From Roseovarius mucosus DSM 17069 (GTDB lineage Bacteria > Pseudomonadota > Alphaproteobacteria > Rhodobacterales > Rhodobacteraceae), in the NCBI RefSeq assembly GCF_000768555.3, contig NZ_KN293976.1:212201-276200 (forward strand): a DNA stretch of 64,000 nucleotides. Reading direction: 5' to 3'. Positions 25,270-34,443 of the stretch are shown here, piece by piece. The translations under genes were made by a program, and so were the position numbers. The notes below the pieces were generated by a model. The model was not told the origin of the DNA. It was given only the letters and a program-made list of their open reading frames with translations, and did not search any database. Numbering within the stretch: the stretch's first letter is position 1; every line of letters starts with the position of its first letter.

Positions 25270-25770
25270 TCAGGCCGACTGACTGAGCCGCGCCTCGAGG
25301 ATTTCAAAGGGCACGCCGGGTTCGTCCTTGGCCCCGCGAATGACAAGCGATGTCTTGACGCTGGCGACATTATCGGCAGCGGTCAATTCCTCGGTCAGAA
25401 AGCGCTGAAAGGTGCTGAGATCGGGCGCCACGCATTTGAGGATGAAATCCACCTCGCCGTTGAGCATGTGACATTCGCGCACGAGAGGCCAGGCGCGGCA
25501 GCGCGCCTCAAAGGCGCTCAGATCCGCCTCGGCCTGGCTTTGCAACCCGACCATGGCAAAGACCTGCACCTCGAACCCCAGTTCGCGGGGGTCAACATCG
25601 GCGTGATAGCCACGGATATAGCCCTGCTCCTCGAGCGTTCGGACGCGCCGCAGGCAGGGCGGCGCCGAAATACCCACACGCTTGGCCAGTTCCACATTGG
25701 TCATCCGGCCATCAGCCTGCAACTCCGCCAGAATCTTGCGATCTATGGGATCAAGACGGGACGCGGCCAT
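25270..25770 (-). CDS. Lrp/AsnC family transcriptional regulator
   Basis: 166 residues. N-terminal HTH (LDPIDRKILAELQADGRMTNVELAKRVGISAPPCLRRVRTLE) and C-terminal RAM ligand-binding domain (FAMVGLQSQAEADLSAFEA...LNGEVDFILKCVA). Such proteins form octamers and sense amino acids. It diverges from trxB (198 bp between starts) and may control itself or that region; the effector is not visible. Confidence 0.9.
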   Translation of the reverse strand: MAASRLDPIDRKILAELQADGRMTNVELAKRVGISAPPCLRRVRTLEEQGYIRGYHADVDPRELGFEVQVFAMVGLQSQAEADLSAFEARCRAWPLVRECHMLNGEVDFILKCVAPDLSTFQRFLTEELTAADNVASVKTSLVIRGAKDEPGVPFEILEARLSQSA

Positions 25771-25842
25771 TTGGGGGACTCCTTGTTCGATTTCGCGATT
25801 GTTATAGCATCATGGCCTGCATGCGCAATTATGTTTCGCTGA

Positions 25843-26913
<1,071 letters not shown>

Positions 26914-26924
26914 GACCGAGGCAT

Positions 26925-26949
26925 TGCGGCCCTGTCAGGCAGGGCCGCA
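26925..26949. terminator. Bidirectional hairpin between trxB and gst
   Basis: Perfect 10-bp TGCGGCCCTG/CAGGGCCGCA stem with a 5-nt loop between convergent genes. There is no U-tract on either strand. Confidence 0.6.
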
Positions 26950-26958
26950 GCGGCGGGA

Positions 26959-27822
26959 TCATCCGCCGATCTTGTCTTGCGTGCGCGTGTCGAAATCCGA
27001 GGCCGCGTGGCGTTCGCGCAATTGCATTTCCGGCTCGCCAAAGCTGCGGTTGACCATGCGGCCCCGTTTGACGGCAGGGCGCGCGTCGATCTTTTCCGCC
27101 CAGGCCATGACGTGTTTGTAGCTGGCCACATCCAGAAACGTCGCCGCATTATAGAGCCGCCCAAGGCAAAGCTGGCCATACCAAGGCCAGATCGCCATAT
27201 CGGCAATCGTATACTCATCGCCCGCGATATAGGGCCGCTCCGCCAGTTGCCGGTCGAGCACGTCTAGCTGGCGCTTCACCTCCATCGCGAAACGGTCAAT
27301 GGGGTATTGCCATTTCTCGGGCGCATAGGCGTAGAAATGGCCAAATCCACCGCCCAAGTAAGGCGCGCTGCCCATCTGCCAGAATAGCCAGTTGAGCGTT
27401 TCGGTGCGCGCAGGGCCACTCTTGGGCAGGAAGGCCCCGAATTTCTCGGCCAGATGCATCAGGATCGACGCGCTCTCGAACACGCGCAGGGGCGTGTCGC
27501 CGGTGTGATCCAGCAGCGCCGGGATCTTGGAATTGGGATTGACCGCGACAAAGCCAGAGCCGAACTGATCGCCCTCGCTGATGTCGATGCGCCACGCGTC
27601 ATATTCGGCCTCATGGCCGGCGGCGAGCAGTTCTTCGAACATCACGGTGACCTTGACGCCATTGGGTGTCGCCAGCGAATAGAGCTGAAAGGGATGCTGG
27701 CCCACCGGCAGATCCTTGTCATGGGTCGCGCCTGAAATGGGGCGGTTGATCGAGGCGAATTGCCCACCGGAAGGAGCCTCCCATGTCCAGACTTCGGGCG
27801 GGGTATAGGTGCTGTCGCTCAT
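26959..27822 (-). CDS. yghU: Glutathione-dependent disulfide-bond oxidoreductase (YghU-type GST)
   Basis: 287 residues. Nu-class GST features: LYSLATPNGVKVTVMFEEL at the thioredoxin-fold start, NSKIPALLDHTGDTPLRVFESASILMHLAEKFG with the glutathione-binding ES pair, then an all-helical C-domain. YghU enzymes bind two glutathiones and reduce disulfide-linked substrates. ATG 27822 follows GGAGAGG. It lies downstream of adhC on the same strand, past a terminator. Confidence 0.9.
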   Translation of the reverse strand: MSDSTYTPPEVWTWEAPSGGQFASINRPISGATHDKDLPVGQHPFQLYSLATPNGVKVTVMFEELLAAGHEAEYDAWRIDISEGDQFGSGFVAVNPNSKIPALLDHTGDTPLRVFESASILMHLAEKFGAFLPKSGPARTETLNWLFWQMGSAPYLGGGFGHFYAYAPEKWQYPIDRFAMEVKRQLDVLDRQLAERPYIAGDEYTIADMAIWPWYGQLCLGRLYNAATFLDVASYKHVMAWAEKIDARPAVKRGRMVNRSFGEPEMQLRERHAASDFDTRTQDKIGG

Positions 27823-27884
27823 AACGTGATCCTCTCCATCGGGTTTGGCGGCAAATGTAATCACTGGCTTGCCCCCCGCAATGC

Positions 27885-27911
27885 AAAACGCCGCACAGGG
27901 GCTGTGCGGCG
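27885..27911 (-). terminator. Terminator of adhC
   Basis: 10-bp CGCCGCACAG/CTGTGCGGCG stem with a 3-nt loop and T4 on the minus strand, 24 bp after the adhC stop. Confidence 0.8.
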
Positions 27912-27934
27912 CTGCATGGTCTGCCGTCGTGGGC

Positions 27935-29047
27935 TTAGTAGACCACCACGCTGCGGATGCTTTCGCCGGCGTGCATGAGGTCGAAGCCCTTGTTGATGTC
28001 CTCGAGCGGCATGGTGTGGGTGATCATCGGGTCGATCTCGATCTTGCCCTGCATGTACCAATCGACAATCTTGGGCACATCCGTGCGCCCGCGCGCGCCG
28101 CCGAATGCCGTGCCGCGCCACGACCGCCCCGTGACCAGCTGGAACGGCCGGGTGCTGATCTCGGCGCCCGCAGGCGCCACGCCGATGATGATGCTCTCGC
28201 CCCAGCCCTTGTGCGCCGCCTCAAGCGCCGTGCGCATCACGCCGACGTTGCCGGTGGCGTCAAACGTGTAATCCGCACCGCCCCCGGTCAGCGCCACAAG
28301 ATGCGCCACCAGATCGCCCGAAACCTCCTTGGGGTTCACGAAATCGGTCATGCCAAAGCGCGTCGCCATCTCGATCTTGCCGGGATTGAGATCAACCCCC
28401 ACGATCTGATCCGCCCCCGCCAGCCGCAGGCCCTGAATGACGTTGAGCCCGATGCCGCCAAGGCCAAAGACGATCGCCCGGCTGCCGATTTCCACCTTGG
28501 CGGTGTTGATCACCGCGCCGATACCCGTCGTCACGCCGCAGCCGATGTAGCAGATCTTGTCGAAGGGCGCGTCCTTGCGCACCTTGGCCAGCGCAATCTC
28601 GGGCAGGACCGTGTGATTGGCAAAGGTCGAGCAGCCCATGTAATGCAGGATCGGCGTGCCATCCAGCATCGAGAATCGGCTGGTGCCGTCAGGCATCAGG
28701 CCCTGTCCTTGGGTCGAGCGGATCTTCTGGCAGAGGTTGGTTTTCGGGTTGAGGCAATACTCGCACTCGCGGCATTCGGGCGTGTAGAGCGGAATGACGT
28801 GATCGCCCGGTTGCAGGCTGGTGACACCGGGGCCAACCTCGAGCACGACACCCGCGCCCTCATGCCCCAGAATGGCCGGAAACGCCCCCTCGGGATCCGC
28901 CCCCGACAGCGTGAAATCATCCGTGTGGCACAGGCCCGTCGCCTTGATCTCCACCAGAACCTCGCCCGCCTTCGGGCCCTCGAGGTTCACCTCCATGATC
29001 TCCATCGGCTTGCCCGCCTCAACAGCAACCGCCGCTCGTGTGCGCAT
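27935..29047 (-). CDS. adhC: S-(hydroxymethyl)glutathione dehydrogenase (class III alcohol dehydrogenase)
   Basis: 370 residues. Catalytic zinc ligands in ATGLCHTDDFTLSG and LGHEGAGVVLEVG; structural zinc in CRECEYCLNPKTNLC; cofactor motif GLGGIGLNVIQG. It oxidises S-hydroxymethylglutathione, the spontaneous adduct of formaldehyde and glutathione, and also reduces S-nitrosoglutathione. A GAAAGGACA ribosome binding site fixes the start. The S-formylglutathione hydrolase gene usually found beside it is not in the window. Confidence 0.95.
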   Translation of the reverse strand: MRTRAAVAVEAGKPMEIMEVNLEGPKAGEVLVEIKATGLCHTDDFTLSGADPEGAFPAILGHEGAGVVLEVGPGVTSLQPGDHVIPLYTPECRECEYCLNPKTNLCQKIRSTQGQGLMPDGTSRFSMLDGTPILHYMGCSTFANHTVLPEIALAKVRKDAPFDKICYIGCGVTTGIGAVINTAKVEIGSRAIVFGLGGIGLNVIQGLRLAGADQIVGVDLNPGKIEMATRFGMTDFVNPKEVSGDLVAHLVALTGGGADYTFDATGNVGVMRTALEAAHKGWGESIIIGVAPAGAEISTRPFQLVTGRSWRGTAFGGARGRTDVPKIVDWYMQGKIEIDPMITHTMPLEDINKGFDLMHAGESIRSVVVY

Positions 29048-29167
29048 GATCTGTCCTTTCCTTGAAAATTTGCGGCAGTCTTGCGCCATGTGGCGCGGTG
29101 ATTCAATATCGAGAGCGTCACGCAGACCCCGGACTGCGGCAATTTCTGCGGCAAGAGAGGCGAAACC

Positions 29168-29434
29168 ATGAAGAAACCCCTTGGCACCGCCCTGATGATC
29201 GGGGCGCTGGCGGGCTGTATCGGCCCGCAGGACACGCCCCCTGAGGAGAACGCCTGCGGCGCGGCACAGATGCAGGCGCTGATCGGCACGCCAGTCGCGG
29301 CGCAGGATTTCAGCGGGCAGGCTGCGGTGCGCATCCTGCCGCCGGGGTCGATGGTGACGATGGATTACCGCCCCGACCGGCTGAATGTCGAACATGACGC
29401 AGACGGGGTGATCACGCGGATCGCCTGCGGGTGA
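29168..29434 (+). CDS. I78-family peptidase-inhibitor-like lipoprotein
   Basis: 88 residues. A lipoprotein signal (MIGALAGC, lipobox LAGC) is followed by CGAAQMQALIGTPVAAQDF, RILPPGSMVTMDYRPDRLNVEHDADGVITRIACG, the typical pattern of Inhibitor I78 proteins with a Cys pair. These resemble potato-inhibitor-I-like serine protease inhibitors but are also common small envelope proteins. It stands alone and diverges from adhC. Confidence 0.85.
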   Translation: MKKPLGTALMIGALAGCIGPQDTPPEENACGAAQMQALIGTPVAAQDFSGQAAVRILPPGSMVTMDYRPDRLNVEHDADGVITRIACG

Positions 29435-29737
29435 GGGGGCACCACGTCGAAATTCGATGTGACGGCTTTGATCAGCGCGGTGCGGCGGTGTCGGCTATCC
29501 CCCGCGCGGAACAAGGCGCGGCACGCGCCGCCGCGCGGATCGCTGGGCCGTCCCGCGGCCTAGCGATTTGGAGAGGGAGCGCTATGCTGTGGGATCACAC
29601 GAACTTTGCGGGCATAAAGTGCAAGACGGTGCCGCTGCTTCGCTAGTCCCCGGCCCAGCAATCCGCGCTGCTGCTGACTCGACTCCGCCCCTCCCTCGCT
29701 CTATTTGAGTAAGAACAAATAGAGAACATCACTCACC
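29435..29737. other. Intergenic region upstream of imuB
   Basis: 303 bp. It ends with the LexA box. Open frames are short and unlike ImuA, so the imuA gene that normally precedes imuB is absent. Confidence 0.6.
29713..29727 (+). promoter_or_regulatory. LexA (SOS) box of imuB
   Basis: GAAC-AAATAGA-GAAC is exactly the GAAC-N7-GAAC direct repeat (GTTC-N7-GTTC on the other strand) bound by LexA in Rhodobacteraceae. It lies 10 bp before the imuB ATG, so imuB should be damage-induced. Confidence 0.85.
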
Positions 29738-31384
29738 ATGCCCACCCGCCGCATCCTGTCGATCTGGTTTCCCCGGCTCGGGGCCGAGCGCCTGCTACGG
29801 CGGGTAACGGACCCGGACGCGCGGCTCTTTGCGGTGGTCAGTGCCGAAGTGCAGACTCAAGTGCTGACCTCTGTCTCGCAGCGCGCCGAGGCGCTGGGGC
29901 TCAGGCCGGGGCAACCGCTACGGACGGCGCAGGCGCTCTGCCCCGATCTCATCACCCGGCCGCGCGACCGCGCCGCAGAGGCGGCGTTTCTGGCCGCATT
30001 GGGGCGGTGGGCCGGGCGGTTCTCGCCCTTGGTGGGAGTCGAGGGCACGGCGGGCCTGCTCTTGGATGTTACCGGCTGCGCGCATCTCTTTGGCGGCGAG
30101 GCCGGGCTGATCGCCACGCTGCGCACAGAGGCGGGGGATCTGGGGCTGAGCCTGCGCTGTGGGCTGGCCGATACGGTCGGTGGGGCCTGGGCGCTGGCGC
30201 GCTATGCCGGGCAAGGGGTGGCCGCGCACCGTTCCGGCGATGCCATCGACCAGGAGGCCCGCGCCACCCGGTCGCGCGCCGTCAAGCGGCGGCATTGGGA
30301 GCGGGGCGGCGCGGCCCCTGCGGTAGGCGTCACGGCAGAGGCCGCCGAGATCGCCCCGCCGGGGCATCTGCCCGCGATGCTGGCCCCCCTGCCGGTGGCG
30401 GCACTGCGCCTGCCGCCCGCGCTGGTGGCGGATCTGGCGCGGCTGGGGTTGCGGCGGATCGGCGAGCTGGCGGCGCAGCCGCGCGCCAGCCTTGGCCGCC
30501 GCTTTGGCCCCGAGGTGATGTTGCGGCTGGATCAGGCACTGGGCCATGTGCCGGAACCGATGTCGCCCTCTGCCCCCGCCCCCCGCTTTGCCACGCGATT
30601 GAGCCTGCCCGAGCCGATCGGGCTGCGGGGCGATATGGAAGCGGCACTCTGCCGCCTGACAGAACGGCTCTGCCAGCTCTTGCAGAGCAAGGGACAGGGC
30701 GCGCGGCACCTGCGGCTGGAGGCTTACCGCGCCGATGGCGGGCTGCAAGCGGTCGAAGTGCGGCTGGCGCGCGCGGTGGACCAGCCCGAGGCGATGCGCC
30801 CACTTCTGGACATGCAGCTTGACGGGATCGACGCCGGGTTCGGTATCGACATGCTGCGGCTCGAGGCGGTTGTCACCGCGCGGATGGAAACCCGGCAAGG
30901 CGAGAGCGGTCTGGGCCAAGGTCGAGGGGCCGGGGCGCAAGAGGCCGCGCTGGCCGATCTGATCACCCGGCTGGGCGGGCGCATCGGGCTGGAGGCGATC
31001 ACCCGCCGCCATCCCGCCGAGAGCCATATCCCCGAAAAATCCGCGCTGACCCTTGCGGCGGCCTGGTCGGAACCCGCCCGCGGCCCCTGGCCCACACCCG
31101 AGGCACGCCGCCCGCTGCTGATCTGGTCGCCAGAGCCGGTGATGCGGCCCGAAGCGGGAGAGGCCACGCTGCCGTTTCGCTGGCGCGGGCGGGCGCATGA
31201 GGTGGTGGGGGCCACCGGGCCAGAGCGGATCGCGCCGGAATGGTGGCTGGAAGACCCGGAATGGCGCAGCGGGGTGCGCGATTACTGGCAGGTGGTGACG
31301 ACGCGCGGCGAGCGGCTCTGGCTCTTTCGCGCTCATGGCGGGCAAATCTCGGGCGGATGGTTCTGTCAGGGGCGGTTTGCCTGA
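29738..31384 (+). CDS. imuB: ImuB, catalytically inactive Y-family polymerase subunit
   Basis: 548 residues of the DNA polymerase Y family. The N-terminus RRILSIWFPRLGAERLLRR and LLLDVTGCAHLFGG are typical of ImuB, in which the metal-binding acidic residues of DinB are replaced (IWFPRL instead of D-containing motif). ImuB bridges the beta clamp, ImuA and DnaE2 in damage-induced mutagenesis. The helix-hairpin-helix region LGLRRIGELAAQP is present. No imuA or dnaE2 lies beside it. No Shine-Dalgarno is visible before ATG 29738; the LexA box occupies that space, so the message may be nearly leaderless. Confidence 0.88.
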   Translation: MPTRRILSIWFPRLGAERLLRRVTDPDARLFAVVSAEVQTQVLTSVSQRAEALGLRPGQPLRTAQALCPDLITRPRDRAAEAAFLAALGRWAGRFSPLVGVEGTAGLLLDVTGCAHLFGGEAGLIATLRTEAGDLGLSLRCGLADTVGGAWALARYAGQGVAAHRSGDAIDQEARATRSRAVKRRHWERGGAAPAVGVTAEAAEIAPPGHLPAMLAPLPVAALRLPPALVADLARLGLRRIGELAAQPRASLGRRFGPEVMLRLDQALGHVPEPMSPSAPAPRFATRLSLPEPIGLRGDMEAALCRLTERLCQLLQSKGQGARHLRLEAYRADGGLQAVEVRLARAVDQPEAMRPLLDMQLDGIDAGFGIDMLRLEAVVTARMETRQGESGLGQGRGAGAQEAALADLITRLGGRIGLEAITRRHPAESHIPEKSALTLAAAWSEPARGPWPTPEARRPLLIWSPEPVMRPEAGEATLPFRWRGRAHEVVGATGPERIAPEWWLEDPEWRSGVRDYWQVVTTRGERLWLFRAHGGQISGGWFCQGRFA

Positions 31385-31436
31385 ACATGCACGGAAAGCG
31401 CTTGATTTGCCGCAGGATTGGCGCAACTCTGAAAGC

Positions 31437-31784
31437 ATGAATTTGCAAAGCCTTGGCCCGCTTGCGGGCGCTCCTTCCTCGGCCCCACAAGTGGCGTTCC
31501 AGCGCAGCGAACTGGGTGTGATCCTGTCGCTCTACGGGCGGATGGTCGCAGCGGGGGAATGGCGCGATTACGGCATATCCTGCCTGCGCGAGGTGGCGGT
31601 CTTTTCAGTCTTTCGGCGCACCGCCGAACATCCGCTCTACCGGATCGAAAAACGGCCAAAATTGCAGGGCAAACAGGGGCAATATGCGGTGATCGGCATG
31701 GATGGTCAGGTGCTCAAGCGCGGCCATGACCTGCGCACCGTGCTGCGGGTGCTCGAGCGCAAGCTGATCCGGGCGGTGGAATGA
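31437..31784 (+). CDS. DUF2794 domain protein
   Basis: 115 residues. Conserved block VAFQRSELGVILSLYGRMVAAGEWRDYGI, CLREVAVFSVFRR and PLYRIEKRPKL identify DUF2794, a small soluble family found throughout Alphaproteobacteria. The function is unknown. It overlaps the next gene by 4 bp (ATGA). Confidence 0.85.
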   Translation: MNLQSLGPLAGAPSSAPQVAFQRSELGVILSLYGRMVAAGEWRDYGISCLREVAVFSVFRRTAEHPLYRIEKRPKLQGKQGQYAVIGMDGQVLKRGHDLRTVLRVLERKLIRAVE

Positions 31785-32323
31785 CGCCGCAGCAAACCAA
31801 GCCGGCACAAGATCGCAACGCCGCGATCGCCCGACTTTTCGAAACCACCTTCACCGCCTCTGAGGGACCAGAGGAAGGCGTGTTGATCGGCACCTTGGTC
31901 CGAAGCCTGATGGACACGACCGATCCGGACGAGTTGCACGTCTTTTACATCGAGGACGAGGGGTTTGTTGGTGCCTGTATCCTGACGCGGCTGCGCCATG
32001 ACGGTGAAACAGGGATCGCCTATCTTCTGTCTCCGGTTGCTGTGGCCCCGGAACGACAGGGCCAGGGCATCGGGCAGCGTATGATTTCAGAGGCGCTGGA
32101 GGCGCTGCGCGCCGCCGGGGTCGAAGCGGTAGTGACCTATGGGGACCCGGCATTTTACAGCCGGGTGGGGTTTTCTCCGGTCACGGTGGATGAGGTGGCC
32201 GCGCCCTTTGCGCTGTCACAGCCCGAGGGTTGGCTTGCACAATCGTTGACAGGCCAACCCCTGACACCGCGCAAGGGGCGCGCGCGTTGCGCGCCCGCGC
32301 TCAGCGATCCGGCCTATTGGTAG
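31781..32323 (+). CDS. GNAT-family N-acetyltransferase
   Basis: 180 residues. The acetyl-CoA-binding motif A is visible as LSPVAVAPERQGQGIGQRMISEALEALRAAG, followed by YGDPAFYSRVGFSPVT, typical of YhbS-like GNAT proteins. Substrate unknown. It is coupled to the DUF2794 gene by an ATGA overlap. Confidence 0.88.
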   Translation: MTPQQTKPAQDRNAAIARLFETTFTASEGPEEGVLIGTLVRSLMDTTDPDELHVFYIEDEGFVGACILTRLRHDGETGIAYLLSPVAVAPERQGQGIGQRMISEALEALRAAGVEAVVTYGDPAFYSRVGFSPVTVDEVAAPFALSQPEGWLAQSLTGQPLTPRKGRARCAPALSDPAYW

Positions 32324-32327
32324 GCTG

Positions 32328-32498
32328 TCACGCCTCGTAATAGGCATACATCTGTTCGAGTGCGTCCAGACCGGGGGCTTGGGGCGCTTGGGGCAGGTTG
32401 GCGGGGGTTTCAGGCGTGTAATAGACCGCGACCCAATCGGGTGTGATCGGGGCCGGTTTCGGATCGGGGGCGGCGGGGGTTTTAACCGGGTAAGCCAT
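32328..32498 (-). CDS. Small proline-rich hypothetical protein
   Basis: 56 residues from ATG 32498 (MAYPVKTPAAPDPK), preceded by GGAGAT. It has many Pro residues and no membrane segment. A start nine codons upstream is possible but lacks a ribosome binding site. Function unknown. It is convergent with the GNAT gene, 4 bp between ends. Confidence 0.6.
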   Translation of the reverse strand: MAYPVKTPAAPDPKPAPITPDWVAVYYTPETPANLPQAPQAPGLDALEQMYAYYEA

Positions 32499-32601
32499 GG
32501 GTTTATCTCCATATTTCCATGACACCTACATAATCCTCTGCGCTGCGGCATAAACCGCCAAGGACGCAGTCTCGCCATGCGCCCGGCGCAAGGCACGCCC
32601 C

Positions 32602-33315
32602 TCAGCCGATCAGCATATCCCCGGCCAGACCGAGCGTGAAACCAAAGACCGCACCGAGGGGCGGCAACCAACTGCGGCGGGCATGGGCCGCAGGCGCGAT
32701 ATCCTGAAAGATCAGGTAGAGGATACCACCCGCCGCGAACATCATGATCCCCCCAAGCACCTGCGGCATTTGCGACAGGAAGGAAAAGCCAAGACCCGCG
32801 CAGACCGGGCCAAGCAGGGCAAGCCCGGCAAAGAGCAAGACGATCCGATACCCCCGGACCGCCCCACCGCGCCGGATATCGCGAAAGGCGGCAAAGCCCT
32901 CGGGCAGGTTTTGCAGGAAAATCAGCCCCGCCAACAGCAAGGCACGCTCGGCCTGCGCCGTGAGCATGGCGCCGATGGCCATGGCCTCGGGCAGGAAGTC
33001 GAGCAGCATCGCCATAAGCTGCGCGCCGCGTCCGCCCCGCGACTCGAGCGCGCGGTCAATCGCAAAGAACGCGACCCCGCCCGCCGCGAAGGCCGAAAGC
33101 GCGACCGGGGCAGAGAGCGTGTCGCGCGCGTGCGGCACAAGCACCAGCGCAATGGCCGCCAAGAGCGCACCGCCGCCAAAGGCGACGATGCCATGGGTTG
33201 CAGGTGCGGGCAGCCGCCGACAGGTTGCGGAGAGCGCGAGCGCCGCCCCGAGAGGCATGGCCGCGCCTGCAAAGAGGGCCAAGAGCAGCGCGGACCATAA
33301 TCCTTCGCCTGCCAT
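32602..33315 (-). CDS. ZIP-family metal transporter-like membrane protein
   Basis: 237 residues with seven or eight membrane helices. The ZIP signature shows as LLDFLPEAMAIG and FLQNLPEGFAAF (PEG motif), although the His usually in the HNxPEG position is Gln, so metal selectivity may differ from zinc. A His-rich loop is absent. It begins 13 bp downstream of sdhB and could be co-transcribed with sdh. Confidence 0.75.
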   Translation of the reverse strand: MAGEGLWSALLLALFAGAAMPLGAALALSATCRRLPAPATHGIVAFGGGALLAAIALVLVPHARDTLSAPVALSAFAAGGVAFFAIDRALESRGGRGAQLMAMLLDFLPEAMAIGAMLTAQAERALLLAGLIFLQNLPEGFAAFRDIRRGGAVRGYRIVLLFAGLALLGPVCAGLGFSFLSQMPQVLGGIMMFAAGGILYLIFQDIAPAAHARRSWLPPLGAVFGFTLGLAGDMLIG

Positions 33316-33328
33316 GACCCCTGCCCGC

Positions 33329-34108
33329 TTACACGTGCCGCTCGACCATCATCTTCTTGATTTCGGCGATGGCCTTGGCGGGGTTGAGACCCTTGGGGCA
33401 GGTCTTGGTGCAGTTCATGATCGTGTGGCAACGATACAGTTTGAACGGGTCTTCGAGATCATCCAGACGCTCGCCCGTGGCCTCGTCACGGCTGTCGATG
33501 ATCCAGCGATAGGCATGGAGGAGTGCGGCCGGTCCAAGGTATTTGTCGCCGTTCCACCAATAGGACGGGCAAGAGGTAGAGCAGGAGGCGCACATCACAC
33601 ATTCATAGAGCCCGTCGAGTTTCTCGCGGTCCTCGATGCTCTGCCGCCACTCCTTTGCAGGGCGGTTGGTCTTGGTCTCGAGCCAGGGCATGATGCTGGC
33701 GTGCTGCGCGTAGAAATGCGTGAGGTCGGGGATCAGGTCCTTGACCACCGGCATATGCGGCAGCGGGTAGATTTTCACATCGCCCTTGATCTCGTCCATG
33801 CCATAGATGCAGGCCAGCGTGTTGATCCCGTCGATATTCATGGCACAAGAGCCGCAAATCCCCTCGCGGCAGGAGCGGCGGAAGGTCAGCGTGGGATCAA
33901 TCTCGTTCTTGATCTTGATCAGCGCGTCCAGAACCATCGGGCCGCAGGTGTCCATATCCACGAAATAGGTGTCGACGCGCGGGTTTTTGCCATCGTCCGG
34001 GTTCCAGCGGTAAATCTGGAACTTGCGCACAGTCTTGGCACCCTCGGGCTTGGGCCATGTCTTGCCCGTGGTCATGCGCGAATTCTTGGGGAGTGTGAGT
34101 TGAACCAT
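33329..34108 (-). CDS. sdhB: Succinate dehydrogenase iron-sulfur subunit
   Basis: 259 residues. The [2Fe-2S] ligands lie in [21 protein letters not shown], and the [4Fe-4S] and [3Fe-4S] ligands in [16 protein letters not shown] and [17 protein letters not shown]. It passes electrons from SdhA to ubiquinone. It is separated from sdhA by a small lipoprotein gene, a usual order in this bacterial family. Confidence 0.97.
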   Translation of the reverse strand: MVQLTLPKNSRMTTGKTWPKPEGAKTVRKFQIYRWNPDDGKNPRVDTYFVDMDTCGPMVLDALIKIKNEIDPTLTFRRSCREGICGSCAMNIDGINTLACIYGMDEIKGDVKIYPLPHMPVVKDLIPDLTHFYAQHASIMPWLETKTNRPAKEWRQSIEDREKLDGLYECVMCASCSTSCPSYWWNGDKYLGPAALLHAYRWIIDSRDEATGERLDDLEDPFKLYRCHTIMNCTKTCPKGLNPAKAIAEIKKMMVERHV

Positions 34109-34122
34109 CTTGCTACTCCTTG

Positions 34123-34443
34123 TCAGCCGCCCAGCAGGGTCAGGCTATTTTGGGCAATACATTGCACGGCCTCGGGGCGCTGTGCGATTGCGATCACTTG
34201 CTGCGTGGTTTCAGGCGTGACACCGGCCACGCTGGCGCTTGCGATCTGAATGATCTCTCCGGCAGAGGCGGCATCAATCACGCAATCGGTGATCGGGGCG
34301 GCGTTGAGACCCGGAAAGCGCTGTGCGACGACCGTGTTGACCACGCTCTTGGCCCGCTCGCGCGCGAGGGTGTCGGCGACCTGATTGGTCGCGTCACAGG
34401 CACCCAGCGTCGCAAGCGCAAGACAGGCCAAGAGGATCCGCAT
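34123..34443 (-). CDS. Small lipoprotein encoded inside the sdh operon
   Basis: 106 residues with a lipobox (LATLGAC, Cys 16) after a short signal peptide. The mature part holds two further Cys ([14 protein letters not shown]) that could form a disulfide. Its ATG overlaps the sdhA stop by one base and it ends 14 bp before sdhB, so it is translated with the complex. Function unknown; a membrane-complex-related role is only suggested by position. Confidence 0.8.
   Translation of the reverse strand: MRILLACLALATLGACDATNQVADTLARERAKSVVNTVVAQRFPGLNAAPITDCVIDAASAGEIIQIASASVAGVTPETTQQVIAIAQRPEAVQCIAQNSLTLLGG

Noticed and set aside
29431..29646. Short open frame before imuB considered as an imuA remnant
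   Set aside because: The translation shows no RecA-like or ImuA motif and no ribosome binding site.
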